From the NCBI GenBank assembly GCA_037890055.1, contig JBBKBD010000001.1: DNA of 64,000 bases; one strand, 5' to 3'. The first letter of the stretch is position 1. Each line of letters starts with the position of its first letter. A program made the position numbers and the translations under genes. This DNA is from Mediannikoviicoccus sp037890055 (GTDB lineage Bacteria; Bacillota; Clostridia; Tissierellales; Peptoniphilaceae). Positions 52,495-61,788 of the stretch are shown here, in pieces. The notes beneath the pieces are model-generated. The model had not been told where the DNA came from. It made no database searches and was given only the letters and a program-made list of their open reading frames with translations.

Positions 52495-53472
52495 ATGGTT
52501 TCATTTTATGAAAAATATTTTATGAAACAAAAAATGATGAGAACAGTTTTAATTGCTCTTCTTCCTATTTTGTTATTTTCAATATATGCATTTGGATGGA
52601 GAGTGCTTGCTTTAACGGTTTTCAATGTTATTATAGCTTGCTTAGTTGAATTTATAAGCGAAAGCAAAATCTATAATAGAAAGAAAATTTCTGAAGCTGC
52701 AATCATATCCTCTGTTCTCTACACGATGACATTGCCGGTATCCATTCCATTTTGGATGTCTGCAGTAGGAATTGCATTTGCAATTTTCTTTGGTAAGGCG
52801 GTATTTGGCGGGTTTGGTAAAAACGTATTCAACCCTGCACTAGTTGGTAGAGTTTTCGTATACGTTAACTTCCCACAACCACTTACAATTAACTGGAACG
52901 AAGCAGTAATTGGTGGAATTGGTTCTTTGAACAAATGGGCTAATCCAATAATTGACCAAGTTACAACTGCAACACCAATGCTTGCATTTAGAAATGCAGG
53001 ACAGATGACAAGTTATTTTGATTTATTTTTAGGTAGAATTCCCGGTGTAATCGGTGAAACTTCAAAGATATTAATCCTACTTGGTGCGGCTTACCTAATT
53101 TACAAAAAGGTAGCTTCTTGGGAAATAATGTTATCATCTGCAATTGGACTTACTATTATGACTTTAATCTTTAACTTTATGAAGATTGAATCCATACCTA
53201 ATCCTATTTTCCAAATTTTATCTGGAGGATTCTTACTAGGTGCTGTATTTATGGCAACAGACCCAATATCAGCTCCTAAGACAAAACCTGCAAAATTTAT
53301 TTACGGAATTATTATAGGGGTTGTTTGTGTAATCATAAGAGGTTTTGCCCTATTCTCAGAAGGTATGATGTTTGCTGTTCTAATAGGAAATATTTTTGCA
53401 CCTATTATGGACTATATAGTAAGAGAAAGAAACAAAGCAAAAAAGAATAAATTAGCAAAGGAGACAAAATAA
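52495..53472 (+). CDS. nqrB: Na+-translocating NADH:quinone reductase subunit B (NqrB/RnfD)
   Basis: Membrane subunit of the sodium pump with about nine helices over 325 residues. It carries GKNVFNPALVGRVFVY and the covalent flavin motif (FMN-Thr) as TTATP with Thr160; the usual form is SGAT. It is about 85 residues shorter than Vibrio NqrB, mainly at the N-terminus, and so near RnfD in length. I place the start at 52495, where GGGGGTGA lies upstream. Its stop shares a base with the next start (TAATG), as at the next two junctions. Confidence 0.9.
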   Translation: MVSFYEKYFMKQKMMRTVLIALLPILLFSIYAFGWRVLALTVFNVIIACLVEFISESKIYNRKKISEAAIISSVLYTMTLPVSIPFWMSAVGIAFAIFFGKAVFGGFGKNVFNPALVGRVFVYVNFPQPLTINWNEAVIGGIGSLNKWANPIIDQVTTATPMLAFRNAGQMTSYFDLFLGRIPGVIGETSKILILLGAAYLIYKKVASWEIMLSSAIGLTIMTLIFNFMKIESIPNPIFQILSGGFLLGAVFMATDPISAPKTKPAKFIYGIIIGVVCVIIRGFALFSEGMMFAVLIGNIFAPIMDYIVRERNKAKKNKLAKETK

Positions 53473-54080
53473 TGAAAAAGAAATCTATAGTTTATCCTAT
53501 TGTCTTTATGCTAGTTCTATCGGCGGTACTTGTTTTTGTCTTAGCATTTATAAACAAGTTGACTACGCCAATAGTAGAATTCAATTCTGAAATTGAATTA
53601 AAAAATAAAATTCTTTATGTTTTTAATATTCCTGTAGATTCAGAAAATCCTGAAGAAATCAATAAAGTATTCACTGAAAACGTTGAAGAAAAAGACTATG
53701 AGGATACTAAGTACTATGTTTACAAAAAAGGTGACGAAGTAGAAGCTTATGCAGTTCCAATTGAAGGCCCTGGCCTTTGGGGAACCATTACAGGTTACAT
53801 TGGAGTTAATAAAGACTTTACCGAAACAACTGGTATTGAGTTTATAAAGCAAGACGAAACTCCAGGACTTGGTGGAAGAATTGCTGAAGCTCCATATAAG
53901 GAACAATACAGAGGAATTGATATATCAACTCCAACTGATGGCAATTATGTTATTAATAAACCCGCAAATGGTGGAAACATAGACGCCATTGCTGGAGCTA
54001 CTCAAACTTCAACCTTTGTAACTGATATGATAAATAAAGATTTAAAAACATTTATCGAAAAAGAAGGAGGGGCTAACTAA
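53472..54080 (+). CDS. nqrC: Nqr subunit C (NqrC/RnfG)
   Basis: The 202-residue subunit has one N-terminal membrane helix and an outside FMN-binding domain. It holds DETPGLGGR and the flavin-transfer motif AGATQTS with Thr177 as probable FMN acceptor; the first Ser of the classical SGAT is Ala. It is shorter than Vibrio NqrC (about 257). FMN attachment needs an ApbE enzyme, which is not in this window. Confidence 0.92.
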   Translation: MKKKSIVYPIVFMLVLSAVLVFVLAFINKLTTPIVEFNSEIELKNKILYVFNIPVDSENPEEINKVFTENVEEKDYEDTKYYVYKKGDEVEAYAVPIEGPGLWGTITGYIGVNKDFTETTGIEFIKQDETPGLGGRIAEAPYKEQYRGIDISTPTDGNYVINKPANGGNIDAIAGATQTSTFVTDMINKDLKTFIEKEGGAN

Positions 54081-54688
54081 TGAAAAAGTATAAAAAGATA
54101 CTTAAAACAGGTATCATCACTGATAACCCTGTTCTTATACAAGTAATCGGTATTTGCTCTGCACTGGCTGTAACAAACTTAGCGTTAAACTCCCTAATAA
54201 TGGGACTTGCTCTAACATTTACTACAGCACTATCCTCTTTCTTTATATCAATGTTAAAGGATATTACACCAAAGCATATTAGAATGGTTGTGCAAGTATT
54301 CATAATCTCATTCTTCGTAATAATCGTTGACATATTCCTAAAGGCATACATGCCTTCAATGAGTAAGACTCTTGGACCATATGTTGGACTTATTATTACA
54401 AACTGTATCATAATGGGTAGAGCTGAAGCCTATGCAATTTCAAATCCACCACTTATGTCACTTGTGGATGGTTTTGCAGCGGGTATTGGTTACACACTAG
54501 TACTACTATGTGTGTCAATCATTAGAGAGATCCTTGGATTTGGATCTGTATTTGGCTTTAGAATAATGCCTGAAGGCTTTGTACCATGGACACTTATGGT
54601 AATGCCACCGGGAGCATTCTTCGTACTACCAATCATTATGTGGATAGTTTATAACTTAGTTAATAAGAAAAACGAGGTGAAAAAATAA
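54080..54688 (+). CDS. nqrD: Nqr subunit D (NqrD/RnfE)
   Basis: Six-helix membrane subunit (202 residues). QVIGICSALAVT and LIITNCIIMGRAEAYA each hold one of the cysteines which, with those of NqrE, bind the membrane iron centre. The MGRAEA...DGFAAGIGYTLVL sequence follows NqrD more closely than RnfE. TAATG junctions couple it to nqrC and nqrE. Confidence 0.93.
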   Translation: MKKYKKILKTGIITDNPVLIQVIGICSALAVTNLALNSLIMGLALTFTTALSSFFISMLKDITPKHIRMVVQVFIISFFVIIVDIFLKAYMPSMSKTLGPYVGLIITNCIIMGRAEAYAISNPPLMSLVDGFAAGIGYTLVLLCVSIIREILGFGSVFGFRIMPEGFVPWTLMVMPPGAFFVLPIIMWIVYNLVNKKNEVKK

Positions 54689-55272
54689 TGACCATTAATC
54701 CATTAGTAATATTCTTTGCCTCAATCTTTACTTCAAATATGATATTCTCAAACTTCTTAGGAATGTGTTCCTTCATAGCAGTAAGTAAAGAAGTTGAGAC
54801 AGCAACAGGATTAGGAGTAGCTGTTACATTTGTATTAACAGTTACCACAGTGTTAAACTATTTTGTTTATCAACTGTTAGAACATTTTGGCTTAGAGTAC
54901 TTGAGATTTATAGTATTTATCATGGTAATTGCAGCTTTTGTTCAATTACTTGAAATGCTTTTAGAAAAATATGTTGAAAATCTTTACTACGCACTTGGAA
55001 TTTTCTTACCTCTTATAACTGTAAACTGTGCAATCCTTGGGGTTTCACTATTTATGGTAATTAGAGATTACAACTTCCTACAATCACTATTCTTCGGACT
55101 AGGATCAGGATTAGGTTGGGCACTTGCAATAATTTCAATGGCAGGTATTAGAACAAGAGTAAATGAAAACTCACTTCCTGAAGGACTAAGAGGAGCTCCT
55201 ATTACCCTTATCATTACAGGTATAATGGCCCTTGCATTTATTGGCTTCTCAGGAATAGTTTCAATATCATAG
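54688..55272 (+). CDS. nqrE: Nqr subunit E (NqrE/RnfA)
   Basis: Six-helix membrane subunit (194 residues) paired with NqrD. NFLGMCSFIAVSKEVETATGL and TVNCAILGVSLFMVIRDYNF carry its two iron-ligand cysteines, and the GIRTRVNENSLPEGLRG loop and SFSGI-like end are those of NqrE and not RnfA. This is the clearest sign that the operon is of the Nqr branch. Confidence 0.94.
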   Translation: MTINPLVIFFASIFTSNMIFSNFLGMCSFIAVSKEVETATGLGVAVTFVLTVTTVLNYFVYQLLEHFGLEYLRFIVFIMVIAAFVQLLEMLLEKYVENLYYALGIFLPLITVNCAILGVSLFMVIRDYNFLQSLFFGLGSGLGWALAIISMAGIRTRVNENSLPEGLRGAPITLIITGIMALAFIGFSGIVSIS

Positions 55273-55280
55273 GTGATAGT

Positions 55281-56396
55281 ATGGATAAAATAATTATTTC
55301 AACATTAGTTGTAACTGCAATCTCTGGGGTAATTGCACTACTACTTACCCTTGCAGATAAATATATTGCAGACTACGGTGAAGTTAAAATCACCATTAAT
55401 GACGAAAAAGAATGTGTTGTTGAAGGTGGAGATACTCTACTATCTTCCCTAGTTTCTCAAAAGATTTTCATTCCATCAGCATGTGGTGGAAAGGGATCAT
55501 GTGGATACTGTAAAGTTAAGGTAATGGACGGTGCAGGTCCTGTACTTGCAACGGAAAAACCTTGGCTTTCACCAGAAGAACTAAGTGATAATGTTAGACT
55601 TTCATGCCAAGTTAAAGTTAAATCAGATATGCATATTCAAATACCTGAAGAGTTGTTTAATGTAAAAGAATACGAAATGACCTTGGTAGAAAAAATTCCT
55701 ATGACTGACAAGATTGTCAAACTTAGATTTGAACTACCAGAAGGGGAAACAATAAACTTCAAGCCAGGTCAATTTATGCAAATCAAAACAGAAGCCTATG
55801 ACGGTGGAGATGACTTTGATGGCTGTGACGAAGAAGTATTTAGAGCATACTCCGTTGCATCTTCAATAAAAGATACAAAACATGTGGAATTCTTAATTGG
55901 ATATACAATGGGTATTTGTTCAACATATGTTCACAAAGTTCTTAATGTTGGTGACAAGGTTCTAATCAACGGACCTTATGGTGACTTCTACTACCATGAC
56001 GATGACAGTGAAGAAATTCTTCTTATAGCAGCTGGTACTGGATTTGCACCTATAAGATCAATTCTAAACCACATGAGAGACAACGACATTAAAAAGAAAG
56101 CAAGATTCTACTTTGGTGCAAGAACACCAAAAGATTTATTCCTAGTAGATGAAATGAAACAATTTGAAGAAGATTTATACGACTTCAAATTTATGCCTAC
56201 CCTATCAAGGACAACTCCTGAAGACAACTGGGAAGGTGACACTGGAAGAGTTAACAACTCCATAGATAAATATGTAAATGAAGATACAACTTACACTGCT
56301 TATCTATGTGGTAGCCCTAAGATGATTGAAGGTATTGTAAAATCACTAGGCGAAAAGAAAGTTCCAGAAGATAGAATCTTCTTTGACGAATTCTAA
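55281..56396 (+). CDS. nqrF: Nqr subunit F, NADH-oxidising flavoprotein
   Basis: The entry point for NADH electrons. The 371-residue protein has one N-terminal helix (about 4-24), a 2Fe-2S ferredoxin domain with Cys68, Cys74, Cys77 and Cys109 in the NqrF spacing, then an FAD domain (RAYSVAS, residues near 190) and an NADH domain (AAGTGFAPIRS; YFGARTPKDL). It is slightly shorter than Vibrio NqrF (407). Rnf complexes have no such subunit, so it fixes the type. nqrA is not next to the operon on either side. Codon choice indicates strong expression. Confidence 0.95.
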   Translation: MDKIIISTLVVTAISGVIALLLTLADKYIADYGEVKITINDEKECVVEGGDTLLSSLVSQKIFIPSACGGKGSCGYCKVKVMDGAGPVLATEKPWLSPEELSDNVRLSCQVKVKSDMHIQIPEELFNVKEYEMTLVEKIPMTDKIVKLRFELPEGETINFKPGQFMQIKTEAYDGGDDFDGCDEEVFRAYSVASSIKDTKHVEFLIGYTMGICSTYVHKVLNVGDKVLINGPYGDFYYHDDDSEEILLIAAGTGFAPIRSILNHMRDNDIKKKARFYFGARTPKDLFLVDEMKQFEEDLYDFKFMPTLSRTTPEDNWEGDTGRVNNSIDKYVNEDTTYTAYLCGSPKMIEGIVKSLGEKKVPEDRIFFDEF

Positions 56397-56402
56397 ATTA
56401 AT

Positions 56403-56433
56403 TAAAACTGCTACAATTGTGGCAGTTTTTTTA
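56403..56433 (+). terminator. Terminator after nqrF
   Basis: AAACTGC...GCAGTTT stem around ACAATTGT (about 56405-56428), with one T-G pair, followed by seven T. Confidence 0.85.
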
Positions 56434-56466
56434 TTGCTTTTTTATTTGAAAATATTTTTATTTATG

Positions 56467-56478
56467 TTTTTTTTTTTT
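56467..56478 (+). repeat. Homopolymer of 12 T upstream of the exported-peptide gene
   Basis: An unbroken T12 run directly before TTGAAT-like and TATA-like promoter sequence (56479-56515). The tract could be unstable in length and so affect promoter strength; that is inference. Confidence 0.6.
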
Positions 56479-56534
56479 GAATTTATAGTATACTTTTTAT
56501 AAAGGCAGATTAAAAATAAAACTTGGAGGAACAT

Positions 56535-56852
56535 ATGAATAAAAAAAATTTCTTAAAAACTATTTTTCTAACTTGCCTAATCCTGGTTTTGGCTTTTGTT
56601 ATTGAAAACGTTTCTTCTATTAATCAATCAACCGAAGAAGACTCATTCAATGTCTCTACAAAAAATATAGTTGTGCAAGAAACACATGAAAGAAATACAA
56701 GGATTCCATCATCTATCTCCTATGACAAGGATGGATATGTGGGAACTTTAAAAAGACATTCTAGGCCTGACTACACTGATATAAGCGCCAATAAAGTTAC
56801 CTATACCTACTCTGGTGTAGCTTATAAATCTGAAAGTGATATTACAAAATAA
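56535..56852 (+). CDS. Small exported protein upstream of an ABC system
   Basis: The 105-residue protein has an N-terminal hydrophobic segment (about 7-24) that is either a signal peptide or an anchor. The outside part carries SYDKDGYVGTLKRHSR and VTYTYSGVAYKS, a pattern of a short beta-rich repeat seen in exported proteins next to Firmicutes ABC transporters; I know no function. I place the start at 56535: TTGGAGGA lies five bases upstream, and a reading from 56523 would translate the ribosome site. The ABC permease follows after 32 bases. Confidence 0.75.
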   Translation: MNKKNFLKTIFLTCLILVLAFVIENVSSINQSTEEDSFNVSTKNIVVQETHERNTRIPSSISYDKDGYVGTLKRHSRPDYTDISANKVTYTYSGVAYKSESDITK

Positions 56853-56884
56853 TCATACTCTGCCTTTATTTATACGGAGGAATT

Positions 56885-59260
56885 ATGTTTAGTTTTAAAA
56901 AAATTTATAAAAATAAAATCTGGATATATATCTGTGTCTTCTTTGCTATATTATCCATTGGATACTTGTTAAACCAAAAGGGTTATGCTATAAAATCAGA
57001 AAAATTTTTAGCACAAAGCGTTGAAAGACTTCCCTATAATTTTCTTGATTTCAAGATTAGATACAAGGAGACAAAAGATCCTGAACTAAAAAAAGAAATG
57101 GGTGTTTACATAGAAAAGTCTGATGCATTTTTATACCATCTAAACATTGCCTATGGATATCTTTTTGCGAATGAAGAAGAAAATTATTATGGTGAAATGA
57201 ACAAGGCCTACTCCCTATTTGTAGAGCTTAGAGATATTGAAAAATCTTTATTAGAAAAACTTGATCCAAAGTACACTATTGCAACTTTTTCAGATGAAAA
57301 AGGAGAAGTAGCAGACTTTATGAATTTATATAATTACCATAAAGAACATCACATTAACACACATCCAACTAGAGAGACTTTTCTAAGTCTGTTTGAAAGA
57401 TCATGGGAATTTATATTTAGTCCACTGTTCTTGCTCTTAATCCTTTTTGTTGCAATTTTCGTAACAGAACTAAAACAGCTCGACTTTAAGGTGGATGATG
57501 CATCTTATGATTTTCCTAAAGAAAATTTAATGGAGAGTTTGAAGGTGACCTTTATTCCAACTATTATGATTCTTTCTTCAGCCCTTGGATGCGCTATTAT
57601 TTCAATTTATAGGAAGACTCCCTTTGGAAGCATTAGAGAACTTCTAACTTATAATGTGCTTAAGGGAAACTCCTTTAGCATGACAAATCCTGATGTAAAT
57701 TGGGGAATATACCATAACTCATACATTGTAATTTTTTTACAACTTCTACTTACAACTACCCTATGCTTTTTAGTGATGTATTTGATTTATAAGTTTGTAA
57801 GAAAGTTTTTAAATTTTGGCTTTTCCTTTTGTATAACATTTTTTATAGCATTTTTAATAATATTTTTGAGCCGAAGGTTTATAAATATAGAATTATACTT
57901 CTCCTTCGACTCTATAAAAATACTTTCAAGAATTATGAACTTAGTACTGCTTGTTGCCTTTGCAATGTTTTTCTTCTATTTAAACTATCTGTTTAGATTT
58001 AACAGAGAACCAAAGTTTAACAGAAGTCGCTATTATGATTCTAAAAATATCAAGGGACTCAAGTCTTTTGAAGTTGTAAAACTTAAGAGAAGCCAAATCT
58101 TAAAGTTTGTAAGTATTTTTGTAATAATCTCATGTGTAGTGATTTCATTTTCATTTTCTAAAAGTTCTAAAAAATTAAAGGAAAAATCCTTAACAAATTT
58201 AGAACTTTTAATAAGCTCACAAGAGATGATTATGGAAGAATTTAAAGATATTCCAGAAGATCAGATGTTAAATAATCCAAAGAAGACATTAGAACTTTTA
58301 AATAATTTAAAGGAAAGTTATTTGGAAAAAGATAAAAATCCTTCTAGGTATCTTGAAAATTATTTGAAGTACTATCTTGAAGGAGATACCGTTCAACTTG
58401 GAAATGACAGCAATACTGATGCATTTGATAATTACAATATCGATAGAATAAGGTATTTTCTAGAAAACAAAATAAAACCAGATGATGAATTTGGAACAAA
58501 TGGCGACATGGCAAATCTATACGCACAAAAGGATCCTTTAAATTTATACCTTTTAAATATGCACTATGGCAATTTCGAAGCGAGAGGTTTCGTGGGAGAA
58601 TTTATTAAAGCAAATAGAATTGGCTTTACCTCACTTTCTCTACTAATTATCAATTCAATAATATCTTTAAAGATATGTGATGATTTTAAGAAAAATAAAC
58701 CTGCACTGCTATTTACTTCTGGGGCTTCAAAAAGAAATATTTATATTTCAAAATTTGTAACCTCAATTACAATAAGTTTTATCATGATACTTTTAATATA
58801 TGCTTTACTTTTTATATTAGGTTTTGTTAAAGGTGGTATTGGTAAACCACTGTATCCTGTTATAAATTACTCACCTGTTAAAGGCACTGAAACTTTCATA
58901 GGAACAAATGTTGCTGCAGTAAGTATGATTCCTAAAGTTATCATATCAGGTCTTTTGTTTTCACTAACAATGACAAGTTTTATCTTTATGGTTTCTTCAA
59001 CTGGGTATAAAAGTTCAAATGTAATTGGTGTCGTACTTGCAATTACAGGTGTATTTATTGCAAGTAAAGGATTTTTAGGTAAGTTTGCATTAATAAATCC
59101 ATTTACCTACTTCGACCCAATGCTATTTACATCTGGTGGAATGAACTTTATAAACACTACAAGTTCAATTAACTTTTTATTTGGAAGTATTGTTATGGCT
59201 GTTGAAAGCATATTGTTTTTTATAATTGGAGAATCTATTTTTAGTAGGAGGAGCTTATGA
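56885..59260 (+). CDS. Large ABC-2-type permease, apparently a tandem fusion
   Basis: The 791-residue membrane protein consists of two similarly built halves. Each has a first helix (about 11-29; about 407-424), a long outside loop (about 30-172; about 425-600) and a bundle of helices. The second half contains TSGASKRNIYISKFVTS, of the type that precedes the helices of ABC-2 permeases. It works with the ATPase that overlaps its end by four bases (ATGA). The cargo is unknown; the small exported protein upstream is a candidate partner. GGAGG precedes the ATG. Confidence 0.83.
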   Translation: MFSFKKIYKNKIWIYICVFFAILSIGYLLNQKGYAIKSEKFLAQSVERLPYNFLDFKIRYKETKDPELKKEMGVYIEKSDAFLYHLNIAYGYLFANEEENYYGEMNKAYSLFVELRDIEKSLLEKLDPKYTIATFSDEKGEVADFMNLYNYHKEHHINTHPTRETFLSLFERSWEFIFSPLFLLLILFVAIFVTELKQLDFKVDDASYDFPKENLMESLKVTFIPTIMILSSALGCAIISIYRKTPFGSIRELLTYNVLKGNSFSMTNPDVNWGIYHNSYIVIFLQLLLTTTLCFLVMYLIYKFVRKFLNFGFSFCITFFIAFLIIFLSRRFINIELYFSFDSIKILSRIMNLVLLVAFAMFFFYLNYLFRFNREPKFNRSRYYDSKNIKGLKSFEVVKLKRSQILKFVSIFVIISCVVISFSFSKSSKKLKEKSLTNLELLISSQEMIMEEFKDIPEDQMLNNPKKTLELLNNLKESYLEKDKNPSRYLENYLKYYLEGDTVQLGNDSNTDAFDNYNIDRIRYFLENKIKPDDEFGTNGDMANLYAQKDPLNLYLLNMHYGNFEARGFVGEFIKANRIGFTSLSLLIINSIISLKICDDFKKNKPALLFTSGASKRNIYISKFVTSITISFIMILLIYALLFILGFVKGGIGKPLYPVINYSPVKGTETFIGTNVAAVSMIPKVIISGLLFSLTMTSFIFMVSSTGYKSSNVIGVVLAITGVFIASKGFLGKFALINPFTYFDPMLFTSGGMNFINTTSSINFLFGSIVMAVESILFFIIGESIFSRRSL

Positions 59261-60081
59261 TTGAAATAAAGAACCTTAATAAGAGTTATGGAGAAAAGGT
59301 AGTCTTAAACGATTTAGACTTAGAACTTGATAAACCTGATATATATGCTTTAGTAGGTCCAAACGGAACTGGTAAGACTACTTTAATGGATATAATGGCA
59401 AATTTTGTAAAGAGAGATTCTGGAATGGTTAAAATATGTAATATGGATCCTTCTGACTTTGCTGTTTTTAAAAAATTATCCTATGCGAGAAATTTAAATA
59501 TGCTCTATGATAATTTAACTGGCCTTGACCATCTTGAACTTGCAAAGAGTTTGATGAATGTAAGTGAAAGCGAATTTAAGGATGCAATAGACATCTTTGA
59601 AGTGTCAAGCTTTATGAAGAAAAAAGTTTCCACATATTCCCTTGGTATGAGACAAAAGATGTTACTGACATACTTTTTTATAGGTGACTACGATATCTAC
59701 ATTATGGACGAACCTGTTACAGGTCTTGATCCATCTTCAATAATACTTTTGAGAGAATATTTAAAATATCTTAAGTCAAAGGGAAAAATGATTATACTTT
59801 CATCCCACACACTTTCAGAAGTAGATAAGACAACGGATGAAATATTATTCTTAGTAAAGGGAAAAATTTTAAGGGAGAACTTGAATTCTTTTTCAGTGGA
59901 AAATTATTTATTAAAGACCAATGTGAATTTAGACTATGAAAAGCGTAATGATTCATATTTCATCCCATATGATAAGCTTGACTTTGCATTAAAAGAAATT
60001 TTTTCTAAAAAAGGAAATGTCTATTCAGTAGAAAAGTATTTAAGATCAACCGAAGACAGATATAAAGAATTATATGGATAA
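59257..60081 (+). CDS. ABC transporter ATPase of the ABC-2 type
   Basis: The 274-residue ATPase has Walker A GPNGTGKT, a short signature YSLGMRQKM (in place of LSGGQ), and Walker B IYIMDEPVTGLD, as is usual for CcmA-type ATPases of ABC-2 systems such as bacitracin-type exporters. It has a C-terminal extension of about 70 residues. It is coupled to the fused permease by an ATGA overlap, and a terminator follows. Confidence 0.92.
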   Translation: MIEIKNLNKSYGEKVVLNDLDLELDKPDIYALVGPNGTGKTTLMDIMANFVKRDSGMVKICNMDPSDFAVFKKLSYARNLNMLYDNLTGLDHLELAKSLMNVSESEFKDAIDIFEVSSFMKKKVSTYSLGMRQKMLLTYFFIGDYDIYIMDEPVTGLDPSSIILLREYLKYLKSKGKMIILSSHTLSEVDKTTDEILFLVKGKILRENLNSFSVENYLLKTNVNLDYEKRNDSYFIPYDKLDFALKEIFSKKGNVYSVEKYLRSTEDRYKELYG

Positions 60082-60112
60082 AAAAGAGGCAGCCTTAGCT
60101 TGCCTCTTATTC
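60081..60112. terminator. Bidirectional terminator between ABC ATPase and antiporter
   Basis: AAGAGGCA (60084-60091) pairs with TGCCTCTT (60101-60108) around a nine-base loop; the antiporter stop lies within the right arm. Confidence 0.75.
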
Positions 60113-61684
60113 ATTTATTATTACCACTTCGTCTCCTGGATATATAACGGTACTTCCCTGTGGAACGATTATCTCTCCATCTTCTCTTTGTATCATTATA
60201 ATTAACTCTTTGTCCCCAATTGGTATTTCTGAAACCATTTTATTGGCCCACTTGTGTTCCTTAGACAGTGTAATCTCTACAAGGTTATGTCCAGTCCTGT
60301 CAAAATGGGTTTCTCCTCCAAGAACCACTATATCATTTTCTTTAATCACGGTGTTGCCTTTGGCAACTATTGTCTTACCTTCTCTTTCAATCTTTGCCAC
60401 AATAATATTAAAGGTGTGGGTAAGTTCTTTTATCTGCTTACCAATCCATCTATTTCCTGGAAGTATTTTTGTTTGAATAAAACCAAGGTCTGACTTGTCT
60501 TGATAGTAATTAAAGGTCTTTAAAACCGTATCGTTTGGTTCAAGCATATTTAGTTTTTTTGTTACTATTGGCATTAGTGAGCCCTGAATAAATGATGAGA
60601 ATAAACATATACCAAAGACTATGTGGAATATGTCTATGGACAGGCTTGCTCCTGAGTTAACCACAAGTATTGCAAAGGCAATTGCCGCAGCTCCCCTAAG
60701 GCCTGCTAAAGAAATAATGCCTAATTGATTTTTATCCAATTTGAAAGGCAACATCAAACCAAATACTGTTACAGGCCTAATTATAATTGCCATGGCCATC
60801 ATTATTATAAATGCTGCAGGAAGGACTGCTATTAGTTTTTCTATATCGGATAAGAAACCAAGCAAGAAGAAAAGTCCGATTTGTACAAGGGATGATAGTC
60901 CGTCAAAGAAAAATACTATATCTCTCTTGCCAATAAATTGTTTGTTTCCTATATAGATTCCAAGAATGTATAAAGCTAGGTATCCATTTCCCCCAATCAT
61001 TTCCGTCAAACTAAATGTACCAAGAACTATTGCTGCAAATAATACAACTAATAGACCGTCATCTTGAAGTCTACCAAGATTTATAATCCTCATGGTCACA
61101 CGGCCCATTATAAATCCTAAAACAACGCCAAAGCTAACTTGTTTCAGTACCATTAATGGAACGGATATGTCAGAACCTGCAATAAGTGCTAAAAATACCA
61201 TGGTCATAGTATAGGCCGCCGGGTCATTGGAACCACTTTCAAGTTCCAAAAGCGGTGCAGTATTGTATTTTAAATTCAAATTCTTTGAAACAAGTATTGA
61301 TGAAACTGATGCAAAGTCGGTGGAACCAACCACTGAACCAAGTAACATGGCTTCATAGAAGTCAAATTTTAGTACAAAATAACAAAATGCTCCTGTTAAA
61401 AGAGCTGTTACTACAACTCCAAGACTTGAAAGCACTATGGCTGGCTTTGAAACGGGCTTTGCCATGTTCCAATTTGTACCAAATCCACCATAGAACATTA
61501 TTATCATTAGCGACACTTTTGCAACTTTGTCCGACAATTCATAATTTGAAAAATTATATCCTAAAAGATTAAAGGACATACCAAGCAGAATAAATAGAAG
61601 TAGTGATGGTAGTCCAAACTTATCTGAAAATCTGTGGGCTACAAGAGCCAAAATTAAAACCAAAGTAATTATTAATAAATTCAT
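60107..61684 (-). CDS. K+ (or Na+)/H+ antiporter, NhaP2/CvrA type with TrkA-C domain
   Basis: CPA1-type antiporter with 12-13 helices over residues 1-385; the ion-site motif appears in GSTDFASVSS and ESGSNDPAAYTM. A C-terminal TrkA-C regulatory domain follows (about 400-470) and then a further beta-rich part ending the 525 residues. Such proteins exchange K+ or Na+ for protons and may tune pH or sodium cycling; a sodium pump is encoded nearby. I place the start at 61684, since AAGGA lies six bases upstream; an ATG two codons earlier lies in that site. Confidence 0.92.
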   Translation of the reverse strand: MNLLIITLVLILALVAHRFSDKFGLPSLLLFILLGMSFNLLGYNFSNYELSDKVAKVSLMIIMFYGGFGTNWNMAKPVSKPAIVLSSLGVVVTALLTGAFCYFVLKFDFYEAMLLGSVVGSTDFASVSSILVSKNLNLKYNTAPLLELESGSNDPAAYTMTMVFLALIAGSDISVPLMVLKQVSFGVVLGFIMGRVTMRIINLGRLQDDGLLVVLFAAIVLGTFSLTEMIGGNGYLALYILGIYIGNKQFIGKRDIVFFFDGLSSLVQIGLFFLLGFLSDIEKLIAVLPAAFIIMMAMAIIIRPVTVFGLMLPFKLDKNQLGIISLAGLRGAAAIAFAILVVNSGASLSIDIFHIVFGICLFSSFIQGSLMPIVTKKLNMLEPNDTVLKTFNYYQDKSDLGFIQTKILPGNRWIGKQIKELTHTFNIIVAKIEREGKTIVAKGNTVIKENDIVVLGGETHFDRTGHNLVEITLSKEHKWANKMVSEIPIGDKELIIMIQREDGEIIVPQGSTVIYPGDEVVIINE

Positions 61685-61756
61685 AGGCATTCCTTTCTTT
61701 TTAATATTATAACATATGTCATATGAATTATTAAAACCGTTGGGTAATGCAATATT

Positions 61757-61782
61757 AAAATAAAAAGCCAGGTTGCCCCGGC
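61757..61782 (-). terminator. Terminator after the nitrilase-like gene
   Basis: GCCGGG and CCTGGC arms (61767-61772 and 61777-61782) with a GCAA tetraloop on the minus strand, followed by TTTTTATTTT. Confidence 0.8.
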
Positions 61783-61788
61783 CAAATA

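Noticed and set aside
52495..56396. Reading the operon as a normal Rnf complex
   Set aside because: RnfB and RnfC are absent, NqrF is present, and the NqrD/NqrE sequences follow the Nqr branch.
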